A stretch of DNA of 64,000 nucleotides, from positions 201,603 through 265,602 of the forward strand of contig JAUVZD010000002.1 of NCBI GenBank assembly GCA_030602715.1, written 5' to 3'. Below the pieces are notes generated by a model, which had not been told where the DNA came from, did not search any database, and worked only from the letters and a program-made list of their open reading frames with translations. The translations under genes were made by a program, and so were the position numbers. The stretch is from Candidatus Coatesiibacteriota bacterium. Lineage in GTDB: Bacteria > RBG-13-66-14 > B26-G2 > JAUVZD01. Below, one piece after another: positions 57,921 through 64,000 of this stretch. How positions within the stretch are numbered: the first letter of the stretch is position 1; every line of letters begins with the position of its first letter.

Positions 57921-57949
57921 TTGACAGTCCCCTCCGATAATTGTAAGAT
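57921..57949 (+). promoter_or_regulatory. Promoter of the lipoprotein gene at 58084
   Basis: TTGACA at 57921-57926, 17-nt spacer, TAAGAT at 57944-57949. The same boxes recur at 58863-58891. Confidence 0.7.
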
Positions 57950-58083
57950 AAAATTGTCCACAGTGATTTAAGAATTTTTGTGAGTAACGACTTGGAATAA
58001 TGATACAAAGTGTATAGTCTGTTGAATATGTTCATATCCCACTATCCTACCAAAAATCATTTACCGGTTAAGGAGGCACATTA

Positions 58084-58689
58084 ATGAAAAAAGGACTGCA
58101 CCTTACAATCGCTGTTGCGTTAATTTCTGGACTGGCTCTTGTTCTGTGCGATAGCGGGTGCGACGAAGACGGTAACGGTGGCGGAAAGGTCCGCAGTCTG
58201 GAGAAAGCCCGTTCCATAGCCGACCCCATCGCCGATGCCTGGAACCCGGACGCTTACAACTGGCACATTACCGGCTCCTGGGTTGACGAAGAGGGGCTCC
58301 TGCTCCCGCCCGGTGACTCCGTCCTGCATTTCTGGCATTTCAGATACAACAACAACGGAAACCTGGATTATATAGTAACCATTTACTACGACGGAACCCA
58401 CACTGAATTTGAGCAAGGATTGGGCGACGACCTTAACTTGCACGAACTCCCGGCTTACACCGATGAAGATGTTGAGTTCTTGATGGGTATCGCCACCAAC
58501 GAGTTAATAGGTCACCTCGGCGCAGGGGATTATATGTTCACTATAACCCTGCAAGCCACTGACGATGACAATTGCCCCAATTCTGCGTTAATCACAGCGT
58601 ATACTAAGTATGTTTATGGACCGCCCTTGGCTTGGGTCCTTCTAAATGCCGACACCGGGGAGGTCCTTGTGCGCTCCTGGACTCCCTGA
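58084..58689 (+). CDS. Secreted or lipid-anchored protein of unknown function
   Basis: The 201-residue protein has an N-terminal export signal; LALVLC near residues 17-22 could be a lipobox, followed by a Gly/Asp/Asn-rich linker. The mature part has an N-terminal helix (LEKARSIADPIADAWNPDA), strands such as LHFWHFRYNNNGNLDYIVTIYYDG and a C-terminal ALAWVLLNADTGEVLVRS strand pair, resembling small PepSY/NTF2-size binding domains. No family is certain. It lacks the PASLGxIKAIF ending, but 45 bp after its stop lies a remnant of that ending. AAGGAGG precedes the ATG. Confidence 0.75.
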   Translation: MKKGLHLTIAVALISGLALVLCDSGCDEDGNGGGKVRSLEKARSIADPIADAWNPDAYNWHITGSWVDEEGLLLPPGDSVLHFWHFRYNNNGNLDYIVTIYYDGTHTEFEQGLGDDLNLHELPAYTDEDVEFLMGIATNELIGHLGAGDYMFTITLQATDDDNCPNSALITAYTKYVYGPPLAWVLLNADTGEVLVRSWTP

Positions 58690-58733
58690 TCCTGTGGAAA
58701 GTTAGACCAAGACACCACTTTAAATCAAACATA

Positions 58734-58775
58734 AAACCAGCCAGTGTGGGCAAAATAAAGCCAATGGCACTTTAA
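58734..58775 (+). pseudogene. Remnant of a PASLGxIKAIF tail
   Basis: The codons spell KPASVGKIKPMAL then TAA, aligning with QPASLGxIKAIF of the array family, and a family-type terminator follows at 58792-58822. No coding sequence in this frame precedes it, so it is the last ~13 codons of a lost gene, or the original 3' end of the gene at 58084 after a frameshift. Confidence 0.6.
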
Positions 58776-58791
58776 TAGGCTGCAAACCCGG

Positions 58792-58822
58792 AAAAGGGCG
58801 GGGAATTTCAACCCTGCCCTTT
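58792..58822 (+). terminator. Terminator, array copy 3
   Basis: AAAGGGCGGGG pairs with CCCTGCCCTTT around AATTTCAA, then CTCTATTC; a diverged version of the array terminators. Confidence 0.75.
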
Positions 58823-58862
58823 CTCTATTCTCCCTTTACACGGATAATTTTGCTCATTTCCC

Positions 58863-58891
58863 TTGACCGCCCCATACAACGGTCTTAAGAT
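58863..58891 (+). promoter_or_regulatory. Promoter of the RDD-family gene
   Basis: TTGACC at 58863-58868, 17-nt spacer, TAAGAT at 58886-58891. Confidence 0.65.
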
Positions 58892-58933
58892 AACCAGGTT
58901 CACCGTAACTTTAATATTTTCGGAGCAACAACG

Positions 58934-59674
58934 ATGAACTCCCCTAAAAGAAAGTTCTTGAAACGCAGGAAAGCCCACCCGGACCAGGCGGGACTTATTC
59001 GGCGGGGCTTTGCCCTGGGCTCTGATATGATAATGATACTCATCATTTCGTTTGTGATTTATGCGGGAGGTTCTGAAATTATCGGTTGGATGGGCGGGGA
59101 GCCGGGGATATTTTCAAGGATAATCCATGCCAAAAAAGAGGACAAGTCCGTAATAGTGACCTTCTCCGTCGGCAAGCCCGGTGAGGAGACAGAGGAGGGC
59201 ACATCAGAAGGAACTCACCTCACCTACCTGACCATCCTTGAGGAACAACTGTCCCCGCAGGAATATGAGAAAGCCCGGGAGATGGAAATGCACGAACTGG
59301 AATATGCCTATTATGAGGAGTTGGAAGCGGGGCGAGAAAAACGAGAGATTATCTCCCTGGAGGAGGGAAGATTCTCCCTACTACAGGAGTTCATCGTGGG
59401 CTATCTCTATTTCGTCTTACTCTTCCGATTTGGAGGACGAACCATCGGTAAGCTTATCTTCGGGCTTAAGGTGATAGACCTGAAGGGCAAGAAACATCTA
59501 GGGTGGTATCAGTCCTTTGAACGAACTCATGGTTATGCCGCCTCGGCGCTTTTCTCCACCCTGGGCTACTGGCAGGTGCTGTGGGATGCTGAAGGTTTGA
59601 CCATGCACGACAAGATCGCCGGAACCACGGTAGTGCGGGTCCGAGGCAGGGCGAAACTGCCCAAAATGAGATGA
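58934..59674 (+). CDS. RDD family membrane protein
   Basis: The 246-residue protein starts with the RDD motif region LIRRGFALGSDMIMILIISFVIYA (residues about 17-41, first membrane helix). A cytoplasmic or periplasmic insert of about 110 mostly acidic residues follows, then a second helix (VGYLYFVLLFRF) and the C-terminal signature RTIGKLIFGLKVIDLKGK with HDKIAGTTVVR. RDD proteins are small membrane proteins of mostly unknown role; some act in ion transport. The large charged insert is unusual in length. GGAG lies before the ATG. It sits within the secreted-protein array but is not related to it in sequence. Confidence 0.85.
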   Translation: MNSPKRKFLKRRKAHPDQAGLIRRGFALGSDMIMILIISFVIYAGGSEIIGWMGGEPGIFSRIIHAKKEDKSVIVTFSVGKPGEETEEGTSEGTHLTYLTILEEQLSPQEYEKAREMEMHELEYAYYEELEAGREKREIISLEEGRFSLLQEFIVGYLYFVLLFRFGGRTIGKLIFGLKVIDLKGKKHLGWYQSFERTHGYAASALFSTLGYWQVLWDAEGLTMHDKIAGTTVVRVRGRAKLPKMR

Positions 59675-59758
59675 CCGCTTGAAGGCATCCGGGATAAGTC
59701 GGTCCCTCTGGGTCATATGAAGGCGATGTTCAAGCAAGATTTGATAATTACAAAACCA

Positions 59759-59787
59759 AGCCCTCTCCTCGTGGGGAGGGCTTTTTC
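59759..59787 (+). terminator. Terminator of the RDD gene
   Basis: AAGCCCTCTCC-tcgt-GGGGAGGGCTTTTTCC. Confidence 0.85.
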
Positions 59788-59827
59788 CTGCTATAAACCA
59801 TTCTCGCTGAGTAGTATAATTTCTTTA

Positions 59828-59856
59828 TTGACAACGCTGTCCTTATTTGTTAAAAT
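59828..59856 (+). promoter_or_regulatory. Promoter of the secreted-protein gene at 59912
   Basis: TTGACA at 59828-59833, 17-nt spacer, TAAAAT at 59851-59856. Confidence 0.7.
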
Positions 59857-59911
59857 CAAAATGTAAATTTTCCCCACAATAAAAAAAATTGGATGGAAAG
59901 GAGTTTGAAAG

Positions 59912-60421
59912 ATGAAAAGCTGGTGGTCTTTAACGTTGCTGGTAATGGCTGTATCTGTAACGACGGTATCGGCGGGAACATTCTCTGTGGACTTCCCTCT
60001 ATCCTCTGACACCTGGGAGCTTTCTGATTATCCCAACTGGTGGAACTATGGCGATACCATCTATGGCGATAGGAACCTGGGATACTCCGATTTAACCCAG
60101 GTCACTATCTATCTGCCTATCCTATATAACAACCTAAGCTACTCCGGATATGTAGACCTGGACCTAAGGTTGAACAGCACCACCGTAGCCTCCTTCACGA
60201 TAACCGCCGCCGACGGCTCCGGTATGTTGATACGCAACTTCGCCATCTCCTATTCCCCCTCAGGAACCACAGAAGTTCGCTACTTTGAGACCAACCAAAT
60301 AACCCCCGGAGCAGGTTACATCGTCATAGGCGAGGAGGAAGGTCATCTTGACTTTGTAAACACCGACCCCGATGTAGTCCAACCCGCTTCACTGGGTCAT
60401 GTTAAAGCTATATTCAAATAG
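59912..60421 (+). CDS. Secreted protein with C-terminal PASLGHVKAIF tail
   Basis: This 169-residue protein has a signal peptide (hydrophobic residues about 6-22, ending VSAGTF). The mature part is Tyr/Ser/Thr/Asn-rich and strand-forming (YGDRNLGYSDLTQVTIYLPIL, then YSGYVDLDLRLNSTTVASFTITAADGSG). It ends VVQPASLGHVKAIFK. Outside the tail it is not alignable by eye with the 57040 protein, so the tail is shared by otherwise different proteins, which argues for a transferable sorting or anchoring tag. AAAGGAG precedes the ATG; own promoter and terminator. Confidence 0.8.
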   Translation: MKSWWSLTLLVMAVSVTTVSAGTFSVDFPLSSDTWELSDYPNWWNYGDTIYGDRNLGYSDLTQVTIYLPILYNNLSYSGYVDLDLRLNSTTVASFTITAADGSGMLIRNFAISYSPSGTTEVRYFETNQITPGAGYIVIGEEEGHLDFVNTDPDVVQPASLGHVKAIFK

Positions 60422-60442
60422 CCTTCCCCGACTAAACCGACC

Positions 60443-60472
60443 AAGCCCTTCCCCTTCGGGGAGGGCTTTTTC
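60443..60472 (+). terminator. Terminator
   Basis: AAGCCCTTCCCC-ttc-GGGGAGGGCTTTTTC. Confidence 0.9.
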
Positions 60473-60632
60473 ATTCCGGTAACGATTTTTCCGATTTAGC
60501 TTTACAGGTGGGAAAGAGATGTTAGAATCACTGGATATTTTTCTGGGGGTAGGCTCAAACTGTGCAGGTAGACCTTTCGGAGAAGAGTGAGGGCTTCACC
60601 CGAGAAATTTGTGAATTTTATCTCTTTTTCTC

Positions 60633-60660
60633 TTTACATCCAGCGAGAATATGATATATT
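60633..60660 (+). promoter_or_regulatory. Promoter of the kor-hdrA operon
   Basis: TTTACA at 60633-60638, 16-nt spacer, TATATT at 60655-60660, leaving a leader of nearly 190 nt. The rest of the 437-bp gap upstream shows no gene. Confidence 0.55.
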
Positions 60661-60694
60661 TTTATGGGTAGAACCATAGAAAACATATTCCTAG

Positions 60695-60779
60695 ATTGCC
60701 GAGGTCTGGCGGGGAATTAAGCCAGGAAGATATTTGTTAAGGATAGGGCTGTGAATCTTTACAGCTTGCTATTTTTTTG
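60695..60779 (+). promoter_or_regulatory. Structured leader of the kor operon, possible attenuator
   Basis: Within the predicted leader, TCTGGC-ggggaattaa-GCCAGGA (near 60706-60727) forms a hairpin. Then GGGCTGT-gaatcttt-ACAGCTT runs into GCTATTTTTTTG, a weak terminator about 80 nt before the first gene. No known riboswitch class was recognised. Confidence 0.35.
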
Positions 60780-60858
60780 TGCTGGTATTGCGCCAAAGCG
60801 ACGGTTTAAGAATCTAGGATTTTTTAACAGAGAAGGGAAAAATCTGTGAGGTAGAGAT

Positions 60859-61173
60859 ATGAGATTCTGGCGGACTCCTTTTGACATTGACAAGATGACC
60901 ATACCCCACGGCGAACTACACATCATCAACGACCGCTGTAAGGGTTGTGAGTTCTGCGTCCAATACTGCCCCAAGGATGTCCTGGAGATGTCAAAAGAAT
61001 TCAATGTCAAAGGCTATCACTACCCCACCGCGGTTCGCCCGGACGACTGCGTCAACTGCGGACTCTGCGAGATGATCTGTCCCGAGTTTGCCATCTACTG
61101 CGTCAGCACCAATGAAAAAGGCGACGAGAATAAGAAAGCCGGCGCTAAGAAAAAGTCCAAGGAGGGGAAATAG
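60859..61173 (+). CDS. korD: 2-oxoacid:ferredoxin oxidoreductase, ferredoxin subunit (delta)
   Basis: The 104-residue protein contains two [4Fe-4S] ferredoxin motifs: CKGCEFCVQYCPKD near residues 28-41 and CVNCGLCEMICPEF near 64-77. It ends in a Lys-rich tail. It carries electrons from the thiamine centre of the oxidoreductase. It is the first gene of korDABC and directly abuts korA. AGGTAGAG lies before the ATG. Confidence 0.93.
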   Translation: MRFWRTPFDIDKMTIPHGELHIINDRCKGCEFCVQYCPKDVLEMSKEFNVKGYHYPTAVRPDDCVNCGLCEMICPEFAIYCVSTNEKGDENKKAGAKKKSKEGK

Positions 61174-62331
61174 GTGAAGGCTGACCCCAAAGGAGTGCTT
61201 ACCGGCGCCCACTACATTGACGGCGACCACGCCTGCGCTGAGGGAGCCATCGCCGCAGGTTGCCGTTTCTTCGCCGGCTATCCCATCACCCCATCAACGG
61301 AAGCAGCCGAGCGCATCGCCTCTCGCTTTCCTTTCGTCGGGGGGACATTCATACAAATGGAGGACGAGCTGGCAAGCATGGCTGCCATCCTGGGCGCCTC
61401 CTGGGGGGGACGCAAGTCCATGACCGTAACCTCCGGTCCCGGCTTCTCCCTTATGATGGAAAACATAGGCTTGGGGGTGATGATGGAGGTGCCTTGTGTG
61501 ATAGCCAACGTCCAACGGGGAGGTCCCTCCACCGGCCTGCCCACCATGGTGGGACAGCAGGATATGATGCAAGCTCGCTGGGGCTCCCACGGAGACTATG
61601 CCATAATCGCCCTTGCCCCCCAATCACCACAGGAATCGTTTGATTTGACCATAACCGCCTTCAATTTCTCCGAGAAATATCGGGTTCCGGTGCTGTTTAT
61701 GCTTGACGAGTGCATAGGGCACATGACCGAGAAGGTGGTCATACCTCCGGCGGAGGAGATAGAGATTGAACCCCGCCGCCTTACCGATAAACCCCCCGGC
61801 GATTACCTGCCTTACGAGACCGGCAAAGACCTGATTCCTGATATGGCTGACGCCGGTATGGGCTATCGCTTCCACACCACCGGCTTGACCCACGATGAGC
61901 GGGGCTACCCGGATATGTCCGTCGAATGTCAGGGCAAATTGGTTCGCCGGCTGATGGATAAAATTAATAATCGTGTTGATGATATTACCATCATTAGGAA
62001 GGAGAAGATTGACGGCGCCGAGGTAATACTCCTCTCCTACGGTATCTCCGCCAGGGTATCAACCCTCTCCATAGAAAAGGCACGAAAAAAAGGCGTAAAG
62101 GTAGGTCGGGTCCGCCTGATAACCATCTGGCCTTTCCCTGAAAAGGAAATCGCCAAGCTGGCGGATAAGATAAAAGCATTTATCGTTCCCGAGATCAACA
62201 TGGGTCAGATCTCACGGGAGGTGGAGCGGGTGGTTGCGGGCAAATGTGATGTAATCTCCGTCCCCCACGCAGGAGGGGGAGTACACGACCCGGAGGTAAT
62301 TCTTGAAGCGATTATGGAGGCGGTAAAATGA
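61174..62331 (+). CDS. korA: 2-oxoacid:ferredoxin oxidoreductase, alpha subunit
   Basis: This 385-residue protein carries the pyrimidine-binding and transketolase-C-like domains of the OFOR family. AGCRFFAGYPITPSTEAAERIA is near residues 28-49, IQMEDELASMAAILGASWGG near 60-79, and TSGPGFSLMMENIGLG near 86-101. It should act with KorB, C and D on 2-oxoglutarate or a similar 2-oxoacid, making the acyl-CoA, CO2 and reduced ferredoxin, or running in reverse to fix CO2. GTG start with AAGGAGGGG ahead. It overlaps korB by 4 bp (ATGA). Confidence 0.93.
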   Translation: MKADPKGVLTGAHYIDGDHACAEGAIAAGCRFFAGYPITPSTEAAERIASRFPFVGGTFIQMEDELASMAAILGASWGGRKSMTVTSGPGFSLMMENIGLGVMMEVPCVIANVQRGGPSTGLPTMVGQQDMMQARWGSHGDYAIIALAPQSPQESFDLTITAFNFSEKYRVPVLFMLDECIGHMTEKVVIPPAEEIEIEPRRLTDKPPGDYLPYETGKDLIPDMADAGMGYRFHTTGLTHDERGYPDMSVECQGKLVRRLMDKINNRVDDITIIRKEKIDGAEVILLSYGISARVSTLSIEKARKKGVKVGRVRLITIWPFPEKEIAKLADKIKAFIVPEINMGQISREVERVVAGKCDVISVPHAGGGVHDPEVILEAIMEAVK

Positions 62332-63254
62332 GCTCAAAGTCCACCACAAAAACACCCCAAGCGGAGCGGGTAACCACCACCGAAGACATCCATCCCATGA
62401 CCGGTTTTCTGCGCATGGATAGGATGCCCCACATCTGGTGTCCTACATGTGGCATAGGAACCACGGTCAAATGTTTTGCTGCCGCACTGGATAAAGAGAA
62501 TTACGATTTAGACAAAGTAGCTGTGGTCTCGGGAATAGGATGCACCGGTCGGGTGGCGGGCTACATGAAACTGGACTCCTTCCACACCACCCACGGTAGA
62601 GCTATACCCTTTGCCACCGGTTTGCATCTGGCGAACCCGGAGCTCAAGGTGGTGGTCTTCTCCGGGGACGGCGACCTTATAGCCATCGGGGGGAATCACT
62701 TCATCCACGCCGCCCGCAGAAATATAGACATCACCGTCATCTGCATCAACAACTTCATCTACGGCATGACCGGGGGGCAATGCGCTCCCACCACTCCACT
62801 GACCGCAAATACCTCCACCACCCCCTACGGCAACTATGAGCACCCCTTTAACCTGCCCCATCTGGCGACCTCCTGCGGAGCGGTCTATGTGGCGCGCTGG
62901 TCAGCCCTACACATCCGCCGCCTCACCAAGTCCCTGCAGGAAGCTCTGCGTAAAAAGGGGTTCTCCTTCGTTGAGGTGATTACCCCCTGTTCAACCCTCT
63001 ACGCCCGCAGAAACAAGCTGGGCACCGGACTGGATTTGATGAACTACTACCACGACATGTGCGAAATTGACCACGATGTGCACCCGGAGGATGTGGATAT
63101 AAACTTCCAGGAGAATATCACCCTGGGTAAGTTTGTGGACATAGAGAAACCAACCTTCCTAGACTGCCTGGAAGACGGTTATAAGGAGAAGTTGGGGGAC
63201 AAGTATCTAAGCGTTCGCAGTTCACACACTAGGGAGTTAGTGGGACATGATTAA
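62328..63254 (+). CDS. korB: 2-oxoacid:ferredoxin oxidoreductase, beta (TPP-binding) subunit
   Basis: The 308-residue subunit binds thiamine diphosphate. IWCPTCGIGTTVKCFAAAL near residues 36-54 and the VVSGIGCTGRVAGYM segment near 65-79 are typical. The TPP motif runs from GDGDLIAIGGNHFIHAARRN (near 112-131) to INNFIYGMTGGQCAPTTP (near 139-156). It also ligates the internal [4Fe-4S] cluster through conserved Cys residues. It overlaps korA and korC, so all are one operon. Confidence 0.94.
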   Translation: MSSKSTTKTPQAERVTTTEDIHPMTGFLRMDRMPHIWCPTCGIGTTVKCFAAALDKENYDLDKVAVVSGIGCTGRVAGYMKLDSFHTTHGRAIPFATGLHLANPELKVVVFSGDGDLIAIGGNHFIHAARRNIDITVICINNFIYGMTGGQCAPTTPLTANTSTTPYGNYEHPFNLPHLATSCGAVYVARWSALHIRRLTKSLQEALRKKGFSFVEVITPCSTLYARRNKLGTGLDLMNYYHDMCEIDHDVHPEDVDINFQENITLGKFVDIEKPTFLDCLEDGYKEKLGDKYLSVRSSHTRELVGHD

Positions 63255-63828
63255 GGGTCAAGTAGAGATTCGGGTAACCGGCTACGGCGGTCAGGGGGTG
63301 GTGCTCTCCGGCTACATAATCGGTCGGGCGGTAACCATCTACGATGATAAGAACGCCACCATGACCCAGAGCTTCGGACCTGAAGCCCGAGGAAGTGCCT
63401 GCTCCATCTCCATGATTATCTCCCCCGACCCTATCTACTACCCTTATGTTACCTCCCCCAATATTCTGATCGTCATGTCACCTGAGGGCTATACAAAACA
63501 CTATCCCGGCGTCACCGACGATGCAATAATCATCGTTGAAGAGGACATAGTCCACCCGGGAAAGATTAAAGATACCCAGACCCTATACACCTGCCCCGCT
63601 ACCCGCATAGCCGAGGAATTGGGTCGCCGGCTGGTGCTCAATGTGGTAATGTTGGGCTTCTTCACCGCAGCCACGGAGCTCATTTCCGAAGAAGCGATGC
63701 GAAAATCCATAGAAGCCTCGGTTCCTGAAGGAACCCAAAAGCTGAATCTAACGGCTTTTAATAATGGTTATGCCTACTTCCAAGAATCAAAAGAAAAGGC
63801 AGAAGAAAAAGCCCGAACCCAAGCCTAA
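63247..63828 (+). CDS. korC: 2-oxoacid:ferredoxin oxidoreductase, gamma subunit
   Basis: The 193-residue subunit starts [22 protein letters not shown] and continues [21 protein letters not shown], both hallmarks of the OFOR gamma domain, which binds coenzyme A and completes the complex. It overlaps the end of korB by 8 bp, and its own 3' end overlaps hdrA by about 60 bp, indicating tight translational coupling. Confidence 0.93.
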   Translation: MIKGQVEIRVTGYGGQGVVLSGYIIGRAVTIYDDKNATMTQSFGPEARGSACSISMIISPDPIYYPYVTSPNILIVMSPEGYTKHYPGVTDDAIIIVEEDIVHPGKIKDTQTLYTCPATRIAEELGRRLVLNVVMLGFFTAATELISEEAMRKSIEASVPEGTQKLNLTAFNNGYAYFQESKEKAEEKARTQA

Positions 63829-64000
63829 GTATGAAGAGAAAGGTGTCTTAGTCTTAGGAGGGGGAATATCCGGCATTCAAGCGGCGCTTGATTTAGCCCG
63901 TGCCCGGATAAGGGTCTATCTGGTTGAGCGCTCCCCCACACTTGGTGGGCGGATGGCTCAACTGGACAAGACCTTCCCCACCATGGACTGCTCCATCTGA
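63764..64000 (+). CDS. hdrA: HdrA-like flavoprotein, partial; last codon TGA is a predicted selenocysteine codon
   Basis: After a Lys-rich N-terminus, the frame enters the FAD-binding fold [20 protein letters not shown] and then [29 protein letters not shown]. This is the core of the heterodisulfide-reductase A family, which uses FAD and iron-sulfur clusters and can bifurcate electrons. In relatives the next residue is Cys (DCSxC followed by hydrophobic residues and P-K-M). Here that codon is TGA at 63998-64000, the last bases of the window. Selenocysteine forms of HdrA are known, and this window encodes selA, so the TGA is probably read as Sec. Start ATG 63764 or 63770, inside korC. If TGA were a true stop the product would be only 78 residues. 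Confidence 0.8.
   Translation: MVMPTSKNQKKRQKKKPEPKPKYEEKGVLVLGGGISGIQAALDLARARIRVYLVERSPTLGGRMAQLDKTFPTMDCSI

Overview
The window is one contiguous piece of a bacterial chromosome. It carries rpmB (bacterial L28), mltG, glyA, selA, fhs and a GpA-type terminase, and TTGACA/TATAAT-type promoters lie before many genes. The backbone is moderately GC-rich and tightly packed. The mix of genes suggests an uncultured, anaerobic or microaerobic candidate-phylum bacterium: formate-THF ligase, a korDABC-type 2-oxoacid:ferredoxin oxidoreductase leading into an HdrA-like flavoprotein, a membrane polyferredoxin, many large secreted repeat or propeller proteins, and a lineage-style secreted family ending in PASLGxIKAIF. 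I cannot name the phylum from sequence alone. A fused CTP:inositol-1-phosphate cytidylyltransferase / di-inositol-phosphate synthase beside an IMPase-family phosphatase is the cassette that hyperthermophiles use for di-myo-inositol phosphate, so a warm or osmotically stressed habitat is possible.

Layout. 1-5.7 kb: lysine-ketoglutarate-reductase-like enzyme, AT-rich DUF488 pair, fhs, TPR protein. 5.8-12.5 kb: orphan phage-type terminase, BsuPI-domain protein, 2-hydroxyacid dehydrogenase, alkyltransferase-like protein, SAM hydrolase and HAD pair, a possible second phage-type gene, Glu-rich lipoprotein. 12.6-16.8 kb: envelope operon (NTF2-like lipoprotein, M23 peptidase, propeller, mltG). 16.9-18.0 kb: AT-rich three-gene cassette (zinc finger, nuclease-like, zinc ribbon). 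18-31 kb: threonine aldolase, phosphodiesterase-like protein, TonB/AgmX-like protein, a ~2,216-residue secreted repeat protein, HD protein, dicarboxylate symporter. 31.4-36.1 kb: accessory zone with a DUF262/HNH protein, a chimeric mini-gene, a pentapeptide-repeat channel and hicBA, bordered by duplicated pieces of the flanking backbone. 36.2-49.6 kb: radical SAM protein, glycosyltransferases, rpmB, Mrp ATPase, Tyr-rich repeat protein, dCMP deaminase, inositol-phosphate cassette, glyA. 49.7-51.7 kb: AT-rich GHKL-ATPase/nuclease protein. 51.8-56.2 kb: GNAT enzyme, selA, 5'-nucleotidase, polyferredoxin. 56.3-60.4 kb: array of duplicated and decaying secreted-protein genes. 60.8-64 kb: korDABC and the start of hdrA.

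The strongest points are these. (1) The last codon of the window is a TGA in hdrA exactly where family members have the Cys of DCSxC, and the window carries selA, so this is a predicted selenocysteine codon. (2) selA and a family 2 glycosyltransferase have no ATG/GTG/TTG start before their conserved N-termini, and each has an ATT codon 6 nt after a GGAGG Shine-Dalgarno. (3) Several genes have a good promoter whose predicted transcription start falls on or within a few bases of the start codon, so they are probably leaderless. (4) A 41-codon mini-gene joins the first ~20 codons of the symporter to the last ~22 codons of the radical SAM gene at a shared Gln-Ile-Lys. (5) A recurring C-terminal tag and repeated promoter, leader and terminator units mark a family of secreted proteins expanding and decaying at 56-60 kb.

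Accessory genes are recognisable by AT-richness. They sit on the minus strand, most with their own promoters, as one- to three-gene micro-islands between housekeeping genes. Several look like defence or toxin-antitoxin modules. No tRNA, rRNA, CRISPR array or insertion sequence was found.
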